A stretch of DNA of 64,000 nt, taken from NCBI GenBank assembly GCA_008477525.1, contig SPDT01000002.1, forward strand, positions 2,666,001 through 2,730,000. Direction: 5' to 3'. The notes below the pieces were generated by a model. That model saw only the letters and a program-made list of their open reading frames with translations. It did no database searches and was not told the origin of the DNA. The translations under genes were made by a program, and so were the position numbers. Positions within the stretch are counted from its first letter, which is position 1, and each line of letters starts with the position of its first letter. This document shows, in pieces, positions 56,608 through 64,000 of the stretch. This stretch comes from Hypomyces perniciosus. Taxonomy: Eukaryota; Ascomycota; Sordariomycetes; Hypocreales; Hypocreaceae.

Positions 56608-57720
56608 ATGGAAAGTCGTTCATCAAGACCAATGCCCGCGTCGAAGACGTGGAACAAGGTCATGTTGAAGTTGGAGACATGATCCTCGGCTGTGATGGTG
56701 TCCACAGTAGGGTGCGGGAGATCATGTGGCAGCACGCTGCCAAGACATCACCTGGGCTGATCAAGACCAAGGAGAAGACCTGTAAGTATTCTTCAAGCCA
56801 CTCCTACAGCTGTTGCCAATTATTAATGTCGTCGTTAGCCCTGAAGACATGTTGGAAGACCCTTATCGGCACGACACCTGCCATCCCCGAGCTCGGCGAC
56901 CGTTATCTCACCGTCACTTACAACAATGGATTCACGTTCCTCGCTACGTCCCAGCCGCATGCTGTGTACTTCTTCGTCATCTTCGCCCAAAAGCCGTTCA
57001 CATGGCCTAGGCGTGAACATCACACCGATGACGAGACCAACGCATTGGCAGAACTTGTTGCCGACATGCCTGTGACAGATGAAATTGTCTTTAGCGAGCT
57101 CTGGAAACGCCGCACTCGGGCCGCTGTGGTCTCTCTTGAAGAGGGTGTCATGGAGCACTGGCACCATGGCAGAATTGTTCTCGCCGGCGATGCCGTACAC
57201 AAGGTGAGTGGGACAAACAAACACCAGCATCCAACTACATTCTAGGCCACTATCTCACTCTTTCACACAATAGGTCCACCCCAACATGGCCTTGGGCGGA
57301 AACTCAGCCATCGAAAGCGTTACCGCAGTGATCAATAACATCCATAAAGTCACGCACTCTACCAGAGGCTCCAAACCCAGTGGCACCGCCCTCAACATGG
57401 CCTTCGCGACGTATCAGCAAGAGCAGAGGCAGCGAATGAAAGAACTCATGGACCTCAGCAACATGGTCGCCAAGATGCACACATACGCCACACCGTTCTA
57501 TAAGTTCCTGGCCAACTGGGTGCTTCCGCTATCGAACGACAGGAATTTTGCGAACCGCGTGGGGAAGTACATTGCTGCTGCACCAAAACTCAGATTTTTA
57601 CCCTCGGTGGGCTTCACGACGGGGCTGCTGGAGTGGGAGGAGAAGCCAGATGATGAGGAGAAGAATCCTATGAATGAAATGATCGGGTCGCAGGCGACCG
57701 AGATCTTCGTTGCTGCATGA
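56608..57720 (+). pseudogene. 5'-truncated FAD-dependent monooxygenase
   Basis: Remaining exons: about 56608-56781, 56839-57203 and 57274-57720, with good splice sites. The first legible residues (ITNARVEDVEQGHVEVGDMILGCDGVHSRVREIMW) are the second FAD-contacting part (GCDGVHSxVR, the GADG-like motif). Exon 2 has a third motif, HGRIVLAGDAVHK, and exon 3 continues VHPNMALGGNSAIES, as in PaxM/aromatic-hydroxylase-like enzymes of fungal secondary metabolism. The N-terminal GxGxxG dinucleotide-binding fold and about 150 residues are absent, and upstream sequence to 56.4 kb does not encode them. The remaining frame also lacks an early ATG. The piece is otherwise intact, so loss of the 5' end may be recent or due to rearrangement. 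Confidence 0.75.
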
Positions 57721-58516
57721 GTGGTCTCGGCTCGTTACTCGATCCCTGCAGAAGCCCTGCCGCAGGTCCAAGTTGATAATCTGATCCAATAATAGCGTTA
57801 GTATAGAAGAGTGGACATGTGCAATGTGCAATGATAGCAGAGCTCTCACCTGTGCCTCTACGGCGGGTCTGGTTGGCGTTTTTTTCGGGTGGGATTTTGC
57901 TCTCTCGAAGCTCACGGAATACGCGGACTCGAGTCTCCGCTAATCGACCTAGTCATGATTGATGGCTGCAAAGCATTCAAGACTAAATTAAAAATATGAG
58001 AAGAGACAAATGAAGAGCGTACTTTCCGCTCAGTGAGGGATATGTTAAAATATCAAGTTTCGTCTGACAAGGACGAATTCATGCAGGGCTGGGATTTCCT
58101 TGACAATTTAACCCATGAGCCGGATATGCAGTCAGATGTCCTGCCTGGTCCCAGACATTTGGTGATTGAGCTATGCACCACGAGCCAAAGCACCAGCTCT
58201 AGTTGTGAGAACATCTTGCTGGCATAATAGTAGTCTGAATCACCATATAGAACCAATCTACCCATGTATTAATCTCATAATAGATATTTCGTACACATAT
58301 GTATACCCCGCATGTCCTCGGTTCGGCCCACCAAAAAATTCCGTACGAAATACTCCTCGGTGTTATGTTATCCTTGTTTCCGCAGCCTGTTCAATCTCTT
58401 GTGTCGTACATCCCCGGAAACGGGCACTATCGAGCACAGACAATCAGGCATTGAGTGAGTGGTTTAATGCACCGTCAAGTGCCGTTTACTTCTGTTAACG
58501 CAGCAAAGATCGTACG
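57721..58516. other. Intergenic
   Basis: No gene recognised between the truncated monooxygenase and the PigL_N-type gene. Confidence 0.5.
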
Positions 58517-59719
58517 ATGGCTGATCCGTTGGGCCTTAGTGGCGCCCCACTGGCCATCGTCACAGCCACCCTTCAGTCCGGCCAGTTGCTGTATCGCACT
58601 GTCAAGAGTTTTAAGAATCATCAGAGAGTCATCCGGCAGCTTCAGGATGAGCTGGATTCTCTCATAGGGGTCCTACGATCTCTGAAAGATGTTGTTGAGC
58701 GTGACGATTCTACCCTGGAGCCTCTCAAGGTGCCCCTCGTGCGATGCCGTGAAGCCTGTGATGACTTCAACGATCTCATGGTCAAATGTACTGCGCATTC
58801 GGGAGGCTCGAGGACCAGTTTCAGGGACTGGGCCAGACTTAGGTACATGGACAGTGACGTGACAGGCTTCACGAACATGTTATCCGGGTATAAATCCACC
58901 ATTGCCGTCGCCTTGGGTGATGCTAACCTGTTAGTCTCCCTCCCCCAGTGAGCTCAAATCAGCTAACCACGAGGCAGCCGCTCCTCCACGGTAACTCTTC
59001 AAGTATTGAATCAGTACAAAGAAATGATTGACAGTACAACACATGATCTTGAGGATCACTTAACAGACATCAACAATAAGCTACAGTCTCTCGTTGTCAA
59101 GCCCGCCGTGTCATCTCCAGATAATGCAATCGACTTGCGTCGGATTCGAGAAGAGAAAGATAGCACAGAGCAATGCCTGAAGATATGTAGGGACGTTGCT
59201 GATCATATAAACCATCTGGGACTCCTGCCGATTCGAAACAGCGCATCATTCCCAAGTCAACAGCAGCTCACAAGTGTATCAGCAGAGAGCCTAAGTCGAG
59301 CTGACATCATGACCATTTCGACCTTATCGGAATGCAACGACAAGCTTGCGGAAACCATATTGCACCTGCAGACAAGTATACGGGATCTGAACGACCGTCT
59401 TGACCAAGTATCTGCGAGTACAAGCCATGATGTCTCCATCAATTCCGACAAAAGCATCCGGAGCTTATATGCCGAGCTTCAGAGCGTGAAGCAGTGTCTT
59501 GCCATCTGCAAGGATGCATCCCAAAGGGCATCACCTGAACGAGTTCATGTTCTGGAAGATATCACCACGGCAGATGATGGGCAGCAAGTGTTTGTTTCTA
59601 CATTGGGAGATCTTATGAAGGTCAAAGGCGCGTCAGCGGGGAGCAGGTCCATTCAATTTATCGGGTCGTGTTCAGATGACTCGCTTCAGCAGTATTTCCG
59701 GCTACACGCACATAGATAG
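58517..59719 (+). CDS. PigL_N-type (fungal STAND N-terminal-domain-like) protein
   Basis: Exons 58517-58929 and 58978-59719 (intron 48 nt, GTTAGT...GCAG), 384 residues. It begins MADPLGLSGAPLAIVTATLQS then LLYRTVKSFKNHQRVIRQLQDELDSLIGVLRSL, a helical bundle of the type called PigL_N, the N-terminal domain of many fungal STAND/NLR proteins. NQYKEMIDSTTHDLEDHLTDINNKLQSL and EKDSTEQCLKICRDVADHI continue this. There is no NB-ARC, NACHT or repeat domain, so it is a stand-alone version. Coiled-coil-like helices fill the middle. The last about 55 residues form a block (EDITTADDGQQVFVSTLGDL..., ending ...SDDSLQQ) shared with the small ORF just downstream on the other strand. It may be an adaptor or regulator in an NLR-type pathway (inference). 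Confidence 0.78.
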
Positions 59720-59795
59720 ATCGACCAGCTAAGAGAAGCGAATATACATATTGTTGTTGTCGTCGTCAAGTACCAGTGCCAGTTGACAGAATTAT

Positions 59796-60143
59796 TTACA
59801 CTCTCGCCCCTCCAGCTCCGATTTTTTGCCCGTCACCATAACTCTTGGTAAACCTAGACTCCCCCGTACGGTCAACGATGCCCTGGCGCTCAACCAACGT
59901 CCGAGCGACTTCCTGAAGGGACTCGTCATTCATAGTCCCAATACATTGACTACAGTGCTTCCCTGCAGTGACCTGAGCAACCTTGAGAAGCTGTTGTTTT
60001 GTCGATACAATGATTTGGACGCTATTGTCTTCAACCCTGACATCCTCGATATGGTTCGTTGGGTAGTCGTTCGGGGCCTGTGGATCGATTCCCGCTTCAG
60101 GCCAAGCAGAGATAACGGGAGGTTCGCTCGACGCCTGGTCCAT
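59796..60143 (-). CDS. Small protein sharing the C-terminal motif of its PigL_N neighbour
   Basis: Open frame of 115 residues starting at a true ATG (MDQASSEPPVISAWPE), with an in-frame TGA just upstream. Residues about 32-80 (IEDVRVEDNSVQIIVSTKQQ, then LLKVAQVTAG, ending IGTMNDESLQE) align without gaps to the end of the PigL_N-type protein at 58.5-59.7 kb, with roughly 17 identities in 48. The rest (LVERQGIVDRTGESRFTKSYGDGQK) is polar. No other domain. It may be a motif-only partner, or the surviving end of a larger STAND gene whose 5' part is lost. Possible upstream exons at 60.2-61.0 kb could not be joined in frame. Confidence 0.5.
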   Translation of the reverse strand: MDQASSEPPVISAWPEAGIDPQAPNDYPTNHIEDVRVEDNSVQIIVSTKQQLLKVAQVTAGKHCSQCIGTMNDESLQEVARTLVERQGIVDRTGESRFTKSYGDGQKIGAGGARV

Positions 60144-61849
60144 GCTTCACGCTAGAGGACAGAACAAACGGGCAGAGGCCGTCTTGCGTGATGCAGCACG
60201 TTCAGTATCAGGTACTAGTTGGTGAGGGTCAAGTGTAGATATACAGACGCCACTCCTGAGAGCAGATAACTTACTTCTAGTTCTACCGTTAGGCAATTCT
60301 GGTGAGTACAGGTTCGGACAACAAACGGATAAGCCACGTCGCGCTTGGGATCAGGCCAAAGGTACGGAATATGATTGTCAACAGTACGGATACAATACGG
60401 AGAACCGGAATTAAGTTGCCGCCTGGCGTTGTGGCTCTCCTGACCAGGGTCCAAGGATCGCCTGACCTAGAGTGGACACGTGATTTCACACCTGACTAAA
60501 CCAAGACTGATAGTGGCTAGGATAGGAGTTCTCTCTCCACAGAAGCAGCAGGGTTGGATGGAGCATGCTGACGAGAATAGAGCCATGATATACATATATA
60601 AGCTTTCAACCCTTCGCTCCAACGAACCAAACGATAACATCATCAAGCTTGCGGCCTTTCTCAGTCGATTCACAGATTGCTTCCTTTGCATTCTAGCGGG
60701 AATGTAGGCGATGTGTGCGGCGTAGAGGTGAGCAAGGTTGTTGATAAGGGTTTCCCGCAGCCGCTGTATATCCAGCATTGTCAAAGTCGGCAAAGTTGGG
60801 TGAATCTCCGACGAGTCGTCAGAGGCGATGCTTGGGGTATTCGAGCTTACGCAGGCGCGGCGTTCGGTTTGCAAAGCGTGCGATGAAGAGGGTGACTGCG
60901 CAATCAAGTTGCTCCGGTCGCAGGTGGAAATGATCTCACTAGACCATGTGTCCTCCCGGCGCGGATTGAGAATCCTCGCCGTGTTTGCCGCCATTGTCTT
61001 GCTGATTCTGTGGTGTCTGCCGTGTCATCTCATGTTGATAGTCAGGCTCACGGGCAGTTGTCGCGTCCGATCCTGTCGCGAGTCTTCAACTGAATTCGAC
61101 GGCTGCTGAGCCGAGAACGACATTTTAACATGAGGCGTAGGGGTATAGATAGCTGCGGTGACCTGGGGTTGGACGCACAGCTTTGTTTTGTTGAGCTCGG
61201 TATGGTGGTGGAGTCAAAACGTAGCCAAGCATGTACGAGTAAAACAGGGCGTGTGCCCACTGGTTAGGGTGATACTTGTTCCCAATCCTTCTCTTTGCTC
61301 CTGTATCCAAATTGCTTGATAGCTGTCACCGTGACCCAGGCAAGCGCGATGATTGCCACTGTGATGCGGACCTCCTTGGCGAGCTGTGGTGCAGATTGCG
61401 GAAGAAGAAACGTATGGATATGGTTTATTGAGCCTGTATGCTGAGCCTGGACGATGAATTGCTCCATGACGATGATCTTTCAAGTACTAGAGGCGTGAGC
61501 GGGCAGTGTCCAAAGTTGTTGCTTGAACTGGCGCTTAGTATTGTGACATTTCCTCCGAGAAAATTTCATCATCTTAACAAAAGACAGCTTCATCAATTGC
61601 TTTGTTGCTGTGGAAACTATCTTTGCATGATAATCGGGATTGACACACACATGAAATTTCAATTTCGATTCAAATGTCAGGGCTCAACGGTGCAGCTAAA
61701 CTCAATGAAGATGGGATCTCATTTACCAAAAATCTTCCGAGAGGATCACTATACCTGCAAAGGCATAGCGGAAGCGCCGGAGAACCGAACCGAACACTGG
61801 AGATTAGCGATGCCAGGGTGACCCTGCTATTATCTATCTCCATTTAAGT

Positions 61850-61881
61850 CCGTCTCTCCGTCTCTCCGTCTCTCCGTCTCG
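61850..61881. repeat. 8-bp tandem repeat (CCGTCTCT)4
   Basis: Four copies, the last with one change, upstream of the SDR gene. Confidence 0.85.
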
Positions 61882-62026
61882 GGCCGCATTGCATCATCAA
61901 TTCGGGCGCCACGCAAACGATCCCTCCGCTACACCGAAATGACGATGATGATGCGTTTTTTGATCATTCTGAGATGCTATCGTATGTGTTTGGGCTCTTG
62001 CGATGGCGACGCGAAAGAATGACGCG

Positions 62027-62034
62027 TATAAAAG
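62027..62034 (+). promoter_or_regulatory. Probable TATA box of the SDR gene
   Basis: TATAAAAG preceded by GACGCG, about 190 bases upstream of the ATG at 62224. Confidence 0.45.
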
Positions 62035-62223
62035 GTCGAGGGCCTCCAACGCCTTTTGGCCTTTGTAGTTACTCAACTTAACATACTCGAGCAAGTTCGA
62101 CAGGCATTCTCAAAGATAAAAACACAAAAGATCACTTGCCAAAAGTACCAGGTTATTTGAATCCTTTAATACCATTATCACATCAAGAGAGCCTACCAAG
62201 GAGCCAGGCATCCATCAGTCATA

Positions 62224-63308
62224 ATGCCCGGTGCCATCAGCTTTATGAAACAATCCTTTCCGGGTGCTCCTACATTCACAGATAAGGATGTTCCCGACTT
62301 GACGGGCAAGGTAGGATGTTCGCCTTTGGTTATAATAACAGCATGTACTGATCACACTACCAGGTCATCATTGTCACCGGCTCCAACACCGGTGTCGGCA
62401 AAGAGGTCGCCCAGATCCTCTACTCCAGGAATGCCAAGGTCTACATGATGGCGCGTTCAGAAGAAAAGACGAACAAGGCCATCGACAGCATCAAAGCTGC
62501 CGTCCCAAAGTCTAGCGGAGAGCTGGTCTACCTTCACCTCGACCTCTCCGACCTCCCCAGCATCCAGACCTCCACAAGTGAGTTCCTTCGACGGGAGCAG
62601 AACCTCCACCTTCTTTTCAACAATGCTGGTGTTGGATACCCTGAGAAGGGAAGCAAGACGCAGCAAGGTTACGAACTCCAGCTCGGCGTCAACTGCATCG
62701 GCACATACGCCTTTACCAAGTACCTGACACCGGTCCTCGTCTCAACAGCCAAGACGGCGCCTGCCAACTCAGTCCGCGTCGTCTGGGTCTCCTCCTCTGC
62801 CGCCGAGGCTATGGCTCCCAAGAACTTCGTCGATAACTTGCCGCAAGTTGAGAAGAAGGGTGCCTTTGACCAGTATTGCATCAGCAAACTGGGTAACTAC
62901 TTCCTCGCCACTGAGTTTGCTGCTCGTCACAGGGGCGATGGCATCATCTCCATCCCTCTGAACCCCGGCAATCTCGACTCCGACTTTTGGCGCACCCAGG
63001 GAGCTCTGATGACGAGTATCTTGCGCAAGACGTTGTTGCATCCTCCGTTGTATGGTGCCTACACGAACCTCTTTGCTGCGTTTTCGCCCACGGTGACTCT
63101 TGAGAAGTCGGGCACTTTTGGTATGCACCCTTTCCTATGATTTGTTCGAGAGGCATAAACTAATGGCAAGACAGTTGCCCCATGGGGTCAGTTCTGGACT
63201 GTTTCCAAGGAGATGACGGATGGTGCAAAGATCAAGTCTGAGGGCGGCACAGGCATCGCGCAATGGTTCTGGGAGTGGAATGAGGCCCAGGTCAAGCCTT
63301 ATCTTTGA
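62224..63308 (+). CDS. Short-chain dehydrogenase/reductase
   Basis: Exons 62224-62310, 62364-63120 and 63175-63308 (introns 53 and 54 nt), 325 residues. The Rossmann motif VIIVTGSNTGVGKEVA (T-G-x-x-x-G-x-G at about 34-41) is made by the first splice. NNAG occurs in LHLLFNNAGVGYPE, then the Ser in VRVVWVSSSAAEA and the catalytic Y-x-x-x-K in QYCISKLGNY (Y200, K204). LNPGNLDSDFWR follows. This matches the retinol-dehydrogenase/WWOX-like branch of fungal SDRs, NADP(H)-linked oxidoreductases of unknown substrate. No signal peptide; cytosolic. The third exon (VAPWGQFWTVSKEM to VKPYL) completes the usual end. The ATG is followed by PGAISFMKQSFPGAP, a common start of this group. Confidence 0.92.
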
Positions 63309-64000
63309 TGATTGATCTATCTGTAGTATATCTTGGTAAATTTGGTACTCGGGTTTTTTTTCATGAAGGTTCTTGGAGTTGGAGTCCAAGCTCAAGGTTC
63401 CGTTTTATCTTTAGATGACACCGGAACGACTACTTCGTACTATCTAATGAATTGATGTAATATTCCCTGTCAATCGCCCAACGAAAAACCTCCTCTCCCT
63501 CCCTACCAAATAAGACCCAGATGCTCCTCAAAGTTAGCACTCAGCAGCAGGGCACGTAGAAGATTGGCTGATCCGTTTTTCAAGCAGCGGATCATCTCGC
63601 ATAGCATCATGATAGTCTTCAATCCGGAGCTTTTGCCCTGAATTTTGTAAAGTTTTAATGGCGTCCTCCGAGAGTATCGGCCGGCTCCGAAGATCAGACC
63701 CGGTGACTGCCCCACAAATTTCCTTCTTCATCCGGACCGTTCTGCCCCTCCCCCACCAAACCAGCAGGAACCAGCATGAACCAGCAGGAACGGGAAGGAG
63801 CGCGACCCTCGGCTAATTATGTCTTTTACTTTTTTTCAACCTTTCACCTTTTCCTCGCTTCTCTACTTCTTGTGTTTAGCCAACTCTCACGGCCTTTTGA
63901 CTGCTACTACTCAGAGCAGCAAGGGTTCAGGGCTCCCTGGCAAGTCCCGACGATAGCGGCATTCTCAGCTCTCCAACGATATCTATCAATCACCCCTCAC
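63309..64000. other. Intergenic to window end
   Basis: A 65-codon minus-strand frame at 63534-63731 (MKKEICGAVTGSDLRSRPIL...) looks somewhat protein-like but is too short to judge. After it come repeated CCAGCAGGAA words (63761-63790) and a pyrimidine-rich stretch. Confidence 0.4.

Larger units (their letters stand above)
60144..62223. other. 2-kb region with only weak ORFs
   Basis: Two minus-strand frames with true ATGs might be genes. One at 60467-60994 (175 codons) is Ser/Arg-rich with a Cys cluster (CSIQPCCFCG). The other at 61264-61467 (67 codons) has a single hydrophobic helix (VRITVAIIALAWVTVTAI). Neither belongs to a family I recognise. An 8-bp tandem repeat lies at 61850. Confidence 0.4.

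Noticed and set aside
1..64000. CRISPR array, rRNA genes, telomere repeats or an intact transposon
   Set aside because: No regularly spaced repeat-spacer array, no rRNA-like stretch, no telomere hexamer arrays and no transposase or reverse-transcriptase motifs were found by reading; a RepeatMasker-type search was not possible.

Overview
The window is nuclear DNA of a filamentous ascomycete (Pezizomycotina), probably a Sordariomycete and perhaps Hypocreales. The support is: short introns (about 48-196 nt) with GTRNGY donors and AG acceptors; an SSK1 response regulator; fungal-type Zn2Cys6, P450, F-box/ankyrin and NB-ARC/TPR families; and an intron-containing tRNA-Leu. No mitochondrial, bacterial or viral replicon was seen. 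Genus assignment is inference.

Layout. 0-5 kb: a class-3 lipase cut by the window edge, then a divergent pair made of an NB-ARC/TPR NLR-like gene (-) and a nucleoside-phosphorylase-domain gene (+). The extreme N-terminus of the NLR and the extreme C-terminus of the phosphorylase protein carry the same short Gly/Asn motif, the layout expected of a prion/amyloid-type NLR-effector pair. The NLR reading frame is broken in a G6 tract. 5-7.7 kb: a decayed kinase-like gene in otherwise empty sequence. 7.7-10.5 kb: an F-box/ankyrin protein and a CCDC97-like protein. 10.5-13.9 kb: gene-poor and microsatellite-rich. 13.9-26 kb: a housekeeping and signalling block with SSK1, a mitoribosomal mS45/Bot1-like protein, a tyrosine phosphatase, a secreted alpha-amylase and a GAF-domain hybrid histidine kinase. 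27.6-37.1 kb: a Zn2Cys6 regulator, an alpha-glucoside/sugar MFS transporter and an intracellular GH13 alpha-glucosidase. With the alpha-amylase these look like a starch/maltose-use neighbourhood.

38.8-64 kb is accessory in character: tRNA-Leu(CAG), a decayed F-box/ankyrin gene, a DUF7730-type protein, a P450, a PD-(D/E)XK-like protein, an omega-class glutathione transferase, a small secreted protein, a 5'-truncated FAD monooxygenase, a PigL_N-type (STAND N-terminal-like) protein facing a small ORF that shares its C-terminal motif, and an SDR oxidoreductase. A short sequence, TACTCCGTA/TACGGAGTA, recurs about 20 times and only between genes.

The most notable signals are the two loci where neighbouring genes share a short terminal motif (NLR/phosphorylase at 1-5 kb; PigL_N protein/small ORF at 58.5-60.1 kb). 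Exon boundaries were read by eye from splice consensus and frame continuity. All family names come from recognition of motifs, not from a search.
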